DNA of 64,000 nucleotides, taken from positions 64,501-128,500 of the forward strand of contig NC_089456.1 of the NCBI RefSeq assembly GCF_026210795.1, read 5' to 3'. Both the position numbers and the translations under genes were made by a program. Positions within the stretch are counted from its first letter, which is position 1; each line of letters begins with the position of its first letter. This document shows positions 45,410-57,400 of the stretch, one piece after another. Below the pieces are notes generated by a model. The model was given only the letters and a program-made list of their open reading frames with translations. It was not told where the DNA came from and searched no databases. This stretch comes from Rhizophagus irregularis (taxonomy: Eukaryota > Glomeromycota > Glomeromycetes > Glomerales > Glomeraceae).

Positions 45410-46230
45410 GTTTGTCAGAGTTCGACAGAGATATACGAATTGTAGTATATATTATTATTAAAGTGGCGAATATATCAGTAAATTAAAAGTTTCATACTCA
45501 TACTGTACACTGAACATTACTTTTTTATGGAATATTACCGGACGCGTTATATTTGTTAATAGAACTGTTTTGTCCAATCGAAATTAATAATGTTGTATTG
45601 TTTCTTAAAAACATTTTTTTTAAAAAAAATATTGTGTTAAGATGGTTAAAATTTATGTAATAAATATGTATTAAAAATTAAAAAGATTTTTATAAGTATT
45701 TTAAGTATTTTCTCCTTAATAGTAAGATTTTGCTGAAAATGAAATAAAGATGATAGTTATGATAAGAATAGTCACTGCAAATATATCGTTTCACTTATTA
45801 ATTAAATTGTATTGAAGAAATAATTATACTTCATTTAATAAATGATGAAAAATTTGGACATAAAAAATATCTATTAAGGAATCCGAAACTATACTACAGA
45901 TGAGATATATAATAAAATTATTTTTCAAATCATTAGTAAAAAATTATAAATAGGAATGCTGCGAATAAAATCATGTTTAATAAAGGGTAAGGCATCTTTC
46001 CATCCTTATGAAACTCTTAAAGAAAGCGTTGAACCGCAATTTCAAACGGTCAAACATTTGAAGAAAGGTTCAAACTTAATGATTAATGAAAATAATTTGA
46101 ACATTATCGAAGATTATTCAAAATCGTAGTTTTGGAATTTTTACTAAAAATTTTATAATTTAATTCTGTCTTATTCTCGCTTTAAAAATTATAAATTTAC
46201 GCAGCAGTTACAATTAATTTTAATTCTTGT
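45410..46230. other. No gene seen
   Basis: AT-rich 3' region. It includes a T8A8 self-complementary tract at about 45614. Confidence 0.35.
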
Positions 46231-47200
46231 CTACTAATACAAAAATAACGAATGAGACCATGAAACCAATTAAAACATTAATATAACTTGAGAATTCTTC
46301 TTGTGTATAATCATTTGATAATTGTGCCGAAACAAAAGGACGCAAGAAAGATATAAAGATAATAAAGAAGTAAAACATCTTTAATATAATGATAGCGAAA
46401 AAAAAAGGTGAAGAAATAAGTAAATTATTGTTTTTTTTTTAAAAAAAAAAAAAATCATTATTAAGTATTGTAACATATTACAGAACTTTTTTGGCTTTGG
46501 CTTTTTTATTCTCACATTTTTGGAAATTTCTATAACACTATTGTAGCACCAAACTTGTCTATGTTCCAAACTTGACTTTAATAAGGTGGTGGAAATAATA
46601 AAATTAACGCACAAAAATTAAAAACCGGTTTTGATGACCAGATCACTATGTATTCAAGAAGAATTTCATATAACTGACCTATTCCTAATATAATATTGAT
46701 TCTGAAATTTTCATCAATCGGAATTTATCACATGACCATTAATTTCAGGGTTACAACTGAATGCCAATCAAAGTTTATTGTATTTAAATAATACCGATAT
46801 TAACTCTACAGTAAAAATTATTTGAAGAATAAATGGGACCATATGACTAATTAAAACGTCAATATTACCTGAGAATAATCATTTGACACTTGTGCCGAAA
46901 CAAAATGATAAAGGAATGATATAAAAATGAAATTTATCGTATTACGTGAAAACTTAAACCAATGAAACGTGCAAAATATTTACTGAACTGGGATGCTTTT
47001 TTTACTCATTTTTTGAAAAAGTTTCTATAGTACTGTTTAGCCACATTCCAAACTTGAACAGGTTAATTTGTTATTTTATATTTTTATAATAAAGACGCTC
47101 ACATTTTTGGAAAATTTCTATAGCGATCCGACCATTGCTCCGACATTGTCTACATCATTTTAATAAGTTAATATGTGAGAATTCAGTAACTCAAGAAAAT
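46231..47200 (-). pseudogene. Duplicated fragments of a membrane-exon gene
   Basis: Minus strand. 46331-46232 encodes EEFSSYINVLIGFMVSFVIF and a stop, a short TM tail. 46905-46836 is a more decayed copy of the same block. Between and after them CACATTTTTGGAAATTTCTA recurs at about 46513, 46999 (diverged) and 47099, and a CATTCCAAACTTGA-type phrase recurs at about 46560 and 47043. So units of several hundred bases were duplicated and decayed. No complete gene remains. Confidence 0.5.
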
Positions 47201-47760
47201 TAAAACCCGCCAGTTTCATTGGCTTTATCATTGATAATCACTTAAAAGTCCTTATGTACTGTATTTTAAATGGTACAGACGAATTTTCTTTCTTATCACG
47301 TGACATTTAACCAATCATATTACGAATCAAAACGAATTTTGAGGTGAAAACCAATCGATTTTGAAAATTGAAAGATGGTTAAATCCAAGTTTATAACAAA
47401 AATAACAAGGATTTTTAATAATAAAAACTCCTAAATAAAAAATCACCAAAATCTTCTATCTACGACTAGTTAAAATTTAACGAATCCAACCTTGCTTTAT
47501 TATTGCAATTACAATTTCACCCTAGATGAAAAATTATACACTTTTGTATACTCATCAGTCATTTCTCTTTCGGCATTATTTTCCTTTATCTTCTTTTAAA
47601 ATAATTTTATACATCAATACATAACTAACAAAGCACTTAAATTTAGAAGTAAACAATTAATTAAAGAGGGTAAATAGACGTATTGATGCTTATAAAATCT
47701 GCAATTATATCAATATAAACATAATATTTAAACGTTATCTTATCATTATCATCTTGAAAC

Positions 47761-48376
47761 TTCTTACATTTTCATTGCTATCTCTGATGTAGATTTAGAT
47801 GGTTTGATAAGTACGATGCTACTGTAAGTTTGATGAAATGGCACATTTTGTTCAAAGAGCTCTTCAAGTTTTTTAAATTTTTCTTCAAGAGTGATAAATT
47901 TAATTTCATGAGTTTTATTTTCAAGGTGAATAATTCTTTCAACTTTTTCTTTAAGTGGTTCAAAAAGGTTGAATTCTTTTATCAAAGTTTAAGTTAAAAT
48001 ATTCTTCAAAGTTTTTGTTAAAATAATTTTCATAATCTTTCTTTATACTTTTGTTTTCTTCAGTACTTTTATAATAAATAAATTTAAGATAACTTGAAGT
48101 CCAAGAGAACCAGTTACAATATGTTGTAATATTTTAATAAAATTAGAAATTTTAATTGAAGAAATTGTGAAAGCTATTTCTTGTTGTAATCCAATCATTA
48201 ATTAAAAAACAAATGACCTCGCTACATATGTCAACGTCTTTGAACCATCATCATCATATTCGTAATCTGCCAATATAAAAATAACGAATGGGACCATAAA
48301 ACCAATTAAAACGTCAATATAACTTGAGAATTGTTCTTGAGAATAATCATTTGATACTTGTGCTGAAACTGAAGAA
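47761..48376 (-). pseudogene. Membrane-exon gene copy with coiled-coil tail
   Basis: Minus strand. 48376-48190 is the best copy of the TM block (QEQFSSYIDVLIGFMVPFVI then ADYEYDDDGSKTLTYVA) with an open frame ending at 48190. Downstream, 47985-47764 encodes 73 residues with a coiled coil (ITLEEKFKKLEELFEQ) and a Ser/Lys tail. The joining frames (about 48060-47985) are shifted, so it is not clear that the two belong to one gene. A further partial copy of the TM block lies at 48560-48690 with its own downstream repeat. Function unknown. Confidence 0.4.
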
Positions 48377-48989
48377 ATTTGTAATAATATAATTATTGAA
48401 GGTAGATTAATATATGATTGGTTAATTAAAAAATTTCTTCATTAGTATAAAAAATTTTCATAATTTTTCTTAGCGTTAACTAATTAAACTAGTTACAATA
48501 TTTTATAAAATTAGAAACTTTTAACTGAAGAATTCGTAAAAAACTCTTTCTGTAATTCAACAAAAAATACAAATGACCTCGCTAAATCAGGTAAAGTTTT
48601 TCATATTCCCATCATTATAAAAATAACGAATGAGACCGTAAAACAAATTAAAAGATCAATATAACTTGAGAATTCTTTGGCGAAAAAAGAAAAGATTTAT
48701 GATTGTAATAAGAGGAAAGTTTGTAATTTATCGTACTAATTGGATGTTAGTACAGATTTGCACTGTTCCTATTCAACGTAAAAGAAATGCGATTATGGCG
48801 TGGATCGCTAGAGAAAAGGAACCATTAAAATCCATCCGTTCCGAAACAAATTGAGAATATTTTTTCTGCACTATTAGTCACTACAAGAGCATCTAGAACA
48901 GCATTCTAAATTTTTTAAAACAATCCATCCACATATTTATCAAACAACAAATGATACTATTTGAAGTATTATCTATTATTTCCTGCTTG

Positions 48990-49430
48990 TAAACACAAAG
49001 GCTCCGCTCGAAGAAAAATTCTCCGAGCTCCGTTAATATCTCTGTCTATGTTAATTCTTCAGCTTTGGATATTAAACGTTGTCTAAAGGTAAAATGTCCA
49101 ACAGTAACAGAATTGTAAGAAATTTTCCTCATGAGGAATAGTTATAGCATCGAACTCCTGTGAATTTCGGTTTGTAGACGTTTAAATATTTCTACGCATA
49201 CGTGCGATGACTTTGTCAATATGACACGCTTTAGCTTTTTTTCGTTTGTAACTAAAAGCTAATAAATCGTCTTTCTTTGAACGTGAAACAAATTTGAATT
49301 ATCTTCCCTATATCGTTAAGACCAATCTTTCCTGTCTGTACCTTTTGTAGGGAAAATGGAGAACGTATATCAGACTACCATCCGCTTGGGTTTCACAGAC
49401 TTGTCTTTGCTTCTCGTTTATTTTTTTGTG
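48990..49430 (-). pseudogene. Relic of a TnpB/Fanzor-type RNA-guided nuclease
   Basis: Minus strand, in three frames. GKIGLNDIGKIIQICF lies at about 49335-49290, SKKDDLLAFSYKRKKAK at about 49280-49230, GHFTFRQRLISKAEEL at 49099-49052 and DRDINGARRIFLRA at 49046-49005. The last block is the RuvC-III signature (DRD-x-N-x-A-x-x-I) shared by TnpB, Cas12f and eukaryotic Fanzor; the others match the order of conserved blocks I know from such proteins. The C-x2-C zinc ribbon that should lie between the last two blocks is missing. Multiple frameshifts and stops make it dead. The N-terminal half is not visible. Active relatives cut DNA guided by an RNA from the element's end; here only the fossil remains. 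Confidence 0.65.
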
Positions 49431-49713
49431 TTAAAACTTATTCTATTCTAGATTCTGGAAAAAATAAAGTTTCATATGTATTGCAGACTTTTAAAAAATA
49501 TATTATTACACGAAATTGTTACATTTATTAAAAAAATATTTACAGTTAAAAACTACGAAATTGCTCTACCACAATTATTACGCAAAGCAATATAATTAAT
49601 ACATGAAATCGTTACGAAATTGTTCTACCCCTATTATTATGCAGAAATCAAACTTCCCAGTTCCCACTAATCAATATTTCTTACGACCTTAATCTTTTTC
49701 TTTGCTTGACCAC
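49431..49713. other. No gene seen
   Basis: AT-rich, with a duplicated TTACGAAATTGCTCTACC-like phrase (about 49555 and 49612). Confidence 0.3.
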
Positions 49714-52050
49714 CTATCTTGACCACCTATTTTGTTTGACTTGACTATATAGATCTTCTTCATCAACGTATGGCCTTTTGCTAATGATTTCACGTGCGGT
49801 TTCATTTCCTATACCTTTAATTGTTCTTAATTCGTAATCTTCAGCAGTATTGACATCCAATTTGTCGTTAGCTAAATGAAAAAAAGTAAAATGTTATAAA
49901 ACAATACAAAGTTTATCTTAAAATAAAAATTTTTTGTTATACCATACCTGCAGAAAATTCAGCACGACTTGAGAATATATATCCGTAAAAATCTTTAAAG
50001 TTTGCACGATGTACGACAAGACAATTTTCTTGTAAATTGTTCAACGCATCTTCTGTCATACTTCCACTTATACATATGAAAGCATCCAGTTCTCAATCCC
50101 AGGAATTTTTCCACTTAACTCTTTAAATCCTGCTTCTGTTTTGGCATACTCACCATTTATCATTGATTTATTTAATACTTGAGGTTGTTTAGCCTTTACT
50201 CGGATCGCAAAAAGGCAATTCTCCAGAAAAAAGAAAACATCCCAAGGAGCATTTGGACAATTCTTATATACAGTACCAAGCGACAAGTGCTCTTGTTGCA
50301 CGGTATAAGGATATTGGTATTCAAGTTCATGATATTTAATAGAATCTGCATCGGGAAGGACAAATTTGTAATTTACATTATCTAAAAACGAAAAATCATC
50401 AAGGAAATGTGCACCACGGAAGAGATCTCGAATTCTCACATTTTATCCAATATTGAAAGAAGTCGAAGGCGTAAAGCCAAAATCGCATGTTGAAATCTTC
50501 AGAATCCTGCCATAGAACATGCGATTTTTGATCAATCATAACTTCCCAAAATTCAAATGATTCGTTATATGATATTAGTATCCACAACCATAGATACGGC
50601 ATGCGAACATAAAAAAGGTCATTGTTATGTGCTGATTCCAAATTTAGGATGCCTTTTGATGAGAGATCAACATAAGATAAACCTCCATCTGTTTTATTTT
50701 CCTCTACGGGAATGTTAAGGACAGCGTCCGCAATTACTGGTGTTATAGCGGTTCTAAATTCCTCAAATGGATATAGTTTTCCAAGTCGATACTTGACGCC
50801 TGAACGTAATTCACATATTTTGATTTTTTAATTTCCTCTAATAATCTTGTATAGAATAATTCCAATGCCAAGAACGAAAATTTAATTTTATTATTTTCAT
50901 CCCTATCCTTGTTAACATCTTCAAGAATATAGCAAGTGCGTTCGCAATTTCGAGTGATTTGTTTTTACAATCCATCATGTAATGCATAATTCCAGAGATA
51001 AAGTACTCATAGATTAAACGCAGTGCAACTGACGATTGACCAATATAAACAAACATCTTTATCTGATGCAGGAGTATCATTGCCAAAGGTAACATTGATG
51101 GCGTACATTTGATTGTTGATCATTTTCAGAAGTTCATTGTCAGTCGTATAATTTTTAGCTTGCTCACGTAATAAAGTCGGCAATTCTTGAAGAAGTCGGC
51201 TCCTGCCTGTGTCCGGTCCATTGGCCAAAAGGGGGATAGGATGGAGGTTTCGATCTTTTGATTTACGTTTTTCAAATCTTTTGCATATTCCATTTCGCCC
51301 TTTGCTACCCTTAAATACCTTAAATAATATTTTTATTGATTCATAAATTAGTATGCAGTCAGAAAATAGAGAAAACATACAACAGGTTGAAAACAAAAAA
51401 AACATACCTTATGCGTCGCAATTTTATTGGAACTTTGACACAAGGATTTTAGCCAATCGTAGGTCTTGCAAACGTTTTTCCAATAAGCCTCAGTGCCGCA
51501 AATGTATCTTTCTTATACGTGTACGACATACTATCTTATACGACGTATATGTCACATAATATAGGTCGTATAAGAACATAGCACCTGATCGTATAAGAAC
51601 GATACATTTGCCTCAGTGCCTCACCTATATGTATCAACAGTTAGTACCTTTTGTAATAAAAAAAAGATCAGATCAAATTCGATATTTTGTTATCGCAAAT
51701 GGGAGACACTTACCAGTGATGGCAGGCACTTGCACGATGATGATACTTTTATTAGCTGCAGCTTGATCTGAAAAATAATTCGAAAGATAGTTGAAAGGAT
51801 CCAACTCTTCGACGACTTCTTTTTTAATTTGTTCTTCAATAGTATCTGATTTAAACTCAGAGATGTCGATCATCCAAAGTTTCATAAGGTCATAGTCATC
51901 GAGTTGTAATGTTACTTTTTTCTGATGCCAGATAAGATACTTGAGCTGTCCAATTTTGAGGACTTTAAGCGGGACACTAGAATTATTATTAATAGTGTTG
52001 TTTTCATTAATATTAATCGTAAAAGAACGAGATTTCCGAGCAATTTCCAT
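49714..52050 (-). pseudogene. Crinkler (CRN)-like protein with P-loop region and C-terminal HhH
   Basis: Minus strand from ATG 52050. The N-terminal ~110 residues resemble the CRN header: a ubiquitin-like part, then LQLDDYDLMKLWMIDI. A short exon ends near 51408 (YWKNVCKTYDWLKSLC) at GTATGT. The next starts near 51318 and holds a P-loop-like segment, LLANGPDTGRSRLLQELP, where the usual Gly and Lys of Walker A are Asp and Arg. Downstream blocks (QSSVALRLIYEYFIS, YRLGKLYPFEEFRTAITPVI, CPNAPWDVFFFLENCLFAI) match the order seen in CRN NTPase-nuclease proteins. After intron ~49944-49875 a helix-hairpin-helix follows (LRTIKGIGNETAREIISKRP). CRNs are known as effectors with P-loop NTPase and nuclease-like modules acting in nuclei. 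Breaks: a 114-base MITE, a stop beside it and frameshifts near 51030, 50750 and 50430. Confidence 0.65.
51498..51611. mobile_element. 114-base MITE with 9-bp TSD in the CRN-like gene
   Basis: The ends GCAAATGTATC and (complement) GCAAATGTATC are identical, and CTCAGTGCC is duplicated at 51489-51497 and 51612-51620. Inside, TCTTATACG, TCGTATAAG and TATACGAC repeats pair with each other. A 9-bp TSD suggests mobilisation by a MULE. Confidence 0.8.
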
Positions 52051-52731
52051 TTTGGAGATGATTTTGTTTTAAAATAATTGAATAAAAGAAATGAATTTTT
52101 TTTGAGAATGATTTTTTAGAAAGTTATTTTTTTAGAGAAAGAAGAAAATTTGAAAAAGTTTTAGAGAATTTATATACTTGTAAAAACCTTTCCGGATACA
52201 TTGTGACTGATAAACTGATAAAATAGACTCTTCTTATGTTATGGCTTACTTCGAAAAAATTTATCAGTAACAGAAAAATTAAATGATTTGCATGAAAAAT
52301 TCTCAGTAGTAATTTTTATTAATAACCGCAATTTTTCACTAATTGTGGCTTTGTAATGATTTACTCGTGAAGATCTCGTTAAGTAGGAAATCAGTATTGA
52401 AGCATCGCTATAGGCCTATGGTATTATTATTATAAATATATAAAATAAAATAAAAAGCAAAAAAAAAAAACGAGAGAGCTTTATTTTTACTTAATAAATC
52501 CTACAATACATATATGAGCTTCCTAATAAAAAATACATTGTAACCACATTAAACTAAATATATAATGGATATATAATTTTTTTAGTTTTTTTTGAATTAT
52601 ATACTTTTTTTTTCTTTTCTTTTTTTTTTGAGGTAAATTTGAAACAAATTTACCAAAATTATATATGTATTGTTATTTGATAAATTTTTAAAAAAAATAA
52701 AATATACAAGAATAATATATTTTCATTTTCA
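52051..52731. other. Intergenic; no gene seen
   Basis: It contains the probable 5' region of the CRN-like gene (minus) and AT/T-rich low-complexity sequence (52560-52640). Confidence 0.35.
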
Positions 52732-53062
52732 CTATGGAGTTGGAGCAACTAATAAGCCAGCACACGCTCCCATACAAACACCTTGGGCAACATTACAAGC
52801 GATAGCAGCAAAAGGGGCACCAAGACCTCCGGTGACGGTTCCTGAAAAAGTAATTTTTAGTGAACGAAATTCTTAGTAAATTGAATTCTAATTATATAAA
52901 TTACATACCAGCAACTATTCCTGCTGACGCATAACATGAAACCCAACCAAGATTACATGCGGTTTGACAAACAGCATAAGCGATTGGTCCAGCGCTAACG
53001 TTTGTCGTTTGAAAAGCGAAAATGACAATTATGAAAAGAGCGATGAAAGAAAGTTTTGACAT
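52732..53062 (-). CDS. Small secreted six-cysteine peptide
   Basis: Minus strand, exons 53062-52919 and 52841-52732 with a GTATGT...TTTCAG intron that keeps frame. The first ~25 residues are a signal peptide (KLSFIALFIIVIFAFQTTNV, cleavage probably after VSA). The mature peptide of about 63 residues starts GPIAYAVCQTACN and ends with Ala/Pro (LLVAPTP). Its six cysteines are spaced C-x3-C-x6-C and, after a Gly/Ala-rich centre, C-x6-C-x3-C. It is otherwise hydrophobic and small-residue rich. I know similar GPIAYxxCQ peptides in fungi, without an assigned role. An extracellular or membrane-active function is inference. The gene is intact. Confidence 0.75.
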
Positions 53063-54466
53063 TTTTTTTTTTTAAAAAAAAATTAATGTGATTAAAGTAA
53101 AAAAAAAATAGGCCTTTTTTTATAAAAATTGAATTGTTTTAAAAATTTTGTTGTTAATTATTTTCAAGCAAATATCCCCGTCCAAGTCTTCTTTATATAA
53201 CGATCTCAACCCGTAAAGCCACAGCCCACAATCCTGATAAAGTAATTGCGTTGTCTTTCGAAAAAACGCCAAAAAAAAATAATATTGCTTTTGTTTCCAA
53301 ATAAGGAAAAAAAATTCGATTTTGTCACATAATTAAATGATTTGAATATACAAATTGGTCTTAAAGTTTTAACCCTGAAAATTTGATACTTTGTCATCAA
53401 AAATGATGGGATTATATTGGTTAAACTTTCCTTTTTATAGTTTATTGTTGCTATAATCGATTGTTAGCCTTACCAGTTATAAACAGGTTAATTCTAAAAA
53501 ATATTGTTGTAACCTGTTTACCGATGTCATTCAGGAATATAAACTCCACCACACAATGAAATGTAAACAATGTTTAGATTACAAATTCAAAAGAAATTTC
53601 CTTAAGAACATTCTTTTGGCGTCATTACTTTAATTAGGATTTATGCGTTGTGAAAGATTTCGCAGGAAAGTGCTAGTAATTTAGTAATTAGAAATGATAA
53701 TTTACAACTTTTCAACCTCTCCGTCATGATATGTTGACATAGAACGTAACATTAGATTATTGGAATTTATACTAAGTAAGATATTGGTGATAATGTTTTT
53801 ATTATTAAGATAATAAAGAACTTTTTTAAAAACACATCATATTTATCACCATCTAATATCAGATGATCTAGTCACATGTTTATAACTTAACCAGTTTAAT
53901 AGTTAGAATACAACTTTTTGTAAATATGCATAAAATTAATATAGTAAGTACTATCAGTTATTAAATTGATTCTGATTATAATCCACGCAGGCGCTCTCAC
54001 CGATGTCATTGATTTTTTATTTTTTATTTTATTATTTTAATATATTTTATTTTATTTTATTATTATGTTTTATTTTATTTTAATATTATGTTTTATTTTA
54101 TTTTATTATTATATGTTTTATTTTATTATATGTTTTATTTTATTTAATTATTATTATGTTTATATTATTATATGTTTTATTTTATTTTATTATTATGTTT
54201 TATATTATTATATATTTTATTTTATTTTCATTCAATAAATGACTATTTTCGATAATATTATTTGTCATACCAATTGTCATTAACCATATACAGCCGGTAT
54301 AATTGACCCTAAATTTTGTGTAGCCAAATCGGCAGTAATTTAACCGAATTGATTACTTAATTGCATTTTTTTTTTTGCCGATACACTAATAGTATTTAAT
54401 AAATTTAGTTCTAATTGAATTTATAAAATTCTAATTAAATTTGAATTATTTTAAATTGTTATAAAG
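53063..54466. other. Intergenic with low-complexity ATTTT repeat
   Basis: The 5' side of the peptide gene has T13A9 at about 53062. TAAACAGGTTA and TAACCTGTTTA at 53482-53522 form an 11-bp hairpin. 54008-54230 is a TTTTATTTTATTATTATG low-complexity tract. No gene. Confidence 0.5.
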
Positions 54467-57400
54467 ATGAGAAGACGATATAGTCACAACAAGCCAATAG
54501 AACCATTTCGAATTTGAAATCAGTTTTCTTACAGCAAACCTAATGAGATAACAGATTCTGACGAGAGAGTGGCAATTCGTTCGCCTGTACGTTCACCTGA
54601 TAATGATAACGATAACATGGACTTTCAGTATGATCATAAAGATGATTTAAGTTTTCAAGACATTAATGATGACGATAATGCATATGGATCAATTAATCCT
54701 CAAGACTACAATGATGAGATGATATTTTCGCAAGATAATGTCAATTCATCTGATACTGAAGAGGAAGAAGAAAGTGATAACGAATACAATTATGAAGAGG
54801 AGGAAGAGGAGGAAGATAATAATGAAAACAATGACGAAGAGGAGGAGGATGAAGGTAATAATGATGATAATAATAATCAAGTGGAAGAGGAACGTAATAA
54901 CGATGAAGAGGAACGTAATTACGATGAAGAGGAACGTAATAACGATGAAGAGGAACGTAATAACGATGAAGAGGAACGTAATAATGAAGAGGAAGAAATA
55001 CATCAAATCGTTGAAGCGTTAGATGAAGACAAGATACCGTTCTGCAATGGTTAATTTGCAATGTACTTTGATAATTATACAACTACGGCATTATTTTGCT
55101 GGCTTCAGAAACATAATGTTTCTACGAAAGCATATGAAGATCTTGTCGATATCATTCACAATTCTCAATTTGAACCTACCCATGTGGTAAAAAATATCCG
55201 AAGATTCCAATCATGGAGAAAACGTCTTCCTCTCCTACCAATAATAACAAAGTCTATTAAAATTTCACCAAAAAAAACTCCATCAACCTCACGAGAATCA
55301 AAACTTTTGTATCAACTCTCAATTAGTGAAATTATATGGCGTGTTCTTAATAATCCGATGCTAATGAAGCATATGTATTTTGGACCCGGCATTAATTCTG
55401 AAGAAAAATCAGAATTTTGGCATGGAAATTTATGGGGGGAATCCCCACTTTTTGGACAACACGAAATATTAATATCAGAAGGTTATAAATTAATACACTT
55501 TGATACAATTATAATTTATTATCATTGATAATATTTATTAAAGTTATTTATTTTTAATAAATAGTATTGTACTGATCTGGTGATTTTGTTTACTATCATG
55601 ATGATAATGGTCAAAAAAAACTTGGAAGATTAAGATCAATTTTAAAAAATCATGATGGATATTATCAGTTACGAATTCAAAAAATTTTGGAATATAGTGA
55701 TTTACCCGGAAATTTAAAAGGGTTACCAAGACAACGTCGTTCTATTACCGGTGAAGTATGGTTACAAGACGAACGATTTTTAATTATAATGACTTCTCAA
55801 ATTTTAGAAAAAGTAACTATATTGATGATGTTTCAACATCAAAATATTCCTGATGGTTCATTGCGGATTAGTGAAATAATTTATAAATGTAATGACCGTT
55901 GGCACGTTCGTAATGTAAAGCTTTCATACCTACATCCATCTGATTACATTTCTATTAGAAATCCACCATCATCATCTATGCCAATCTATAAGCTGTTTTT
56001 AGATCTTTATTATGATGATTTTGGTACATTTAGAAATGTATACCATTCTCTAGGTGGTGTTTATGTACAGTTTGGAAATATGCCAGCACATCAAAGAAAG
56101 CTAATAAAGAACCATTTTGTTAGTTTATCCCATTTGGAGGAAAATTTGACGAATTTATGATACCATTCATTTCAGAAATGAAGGAATTAGAGAAAGGAAA
56201 GGTGATGACTGTCCAAGAACAAGATGCATGGATAATTGCTGGTTTAGGCGTTATTACGGCAGATTTACCTCAAGGTAACGATATGACAGGAGTACTAAGG
56301 TATTTTTTCAACTTAGTTAATAATATAATAATATAATTTTATGACAACTATTAAAATTTTTTAAAAAATAAATTTAGACATAATGCAAATAAGGGTTGTC
56401 GTACTTGTAAAACTACTAAAGAATCATTGAGTGCTCACAATCAGGATATCGTAACAACATTACGTTATCATCATATTACAGACGAAGAAATCTTAAAAAT
56501 TTCTCATGAGACTATAATGTCAAGAAGAGATCAACTTTGTACGGAATATGGTTTACGATCATTACCTAGTATTTTAGATAAATTAAAAAGGGAAAGACAT
56601 TTACAGACACCGCAGGATGTTTATCATGCGACTGCAGGAAAGATTGGGCGGCTACTAAAATTAACTTGTGAATTATTTTCACAAGAAGGAGAAGATAATT
56701 TTATTGAAATTTGGAAAAATTTTGAAATCCCAAAAAGATGGTCTCGCTTACCAAATCTGATTACTCACTACAATAGTTTTATGATGTCGGATTTACTTAG
56801 ATTAGCTATGATTATGCCATTTTTGTTAAACCAGTTTTTAAAAGAATCAAGTATCAAACGTAATGAAACAGCCATGATTCAACAAAGAATTGATGCATTT
56901 CGAGTTAGTTCAGTTCCAAAAATTATTATATCTTGTTGGATACATGTTGCAAAAACTATGAAAGCGGTTTTTAACAAGAAATTTACATCAGATAGCTATG
57001 AGGAATTGCAACAATGTCTTGAAGAAGAGTTTTCAATCCTTCCAAAGGTATAGTTACAAATTTGATATTGAAATGTGGAATAATTTCAAATAATTAACAA
57101 TATTTTACTTTTTATAGGTTTTTGTGAATTTTGTTAATTTACCAAACATACACGTTAATATGCATCTTTTGATGCATGCTAAAACCTTTGGAACACTTAT
57201 TAATACCCAAGTTGGTATAAAAGAAATGGTCCATCGTATTTTTAAGGGGATGGTACCAAAAACTAATTGCAAAAACATAGATTTAGATTTATTAAAGCGT
57301 TACAATACTTTATTTGCAATTCGACATTTAGCAGATGGTGGTATTGATCCAAGATTTAATAGATCTTGTACTGGATTTACAAATTCAAATTTTGGACAAT

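Noticed and set aside
48666-48854. 62-codon basic frame
   Set aside because: It overlaps a decayed copy of the TM-exon on the other strand and shows no recognisable domain.
53520-54010. ACCGATGTCATT direct repeat at 53520 and 53999 as a target-site duplication
   Set aside because: The sequence between has no matching inverted ends, so a 12-base coincidence or an old duplication is as likely.
54741-55082. Minus-strand frames over the acidic region
   Set aside because: They are shadows of the 18-base coding repeat of the plus-strand transposase.
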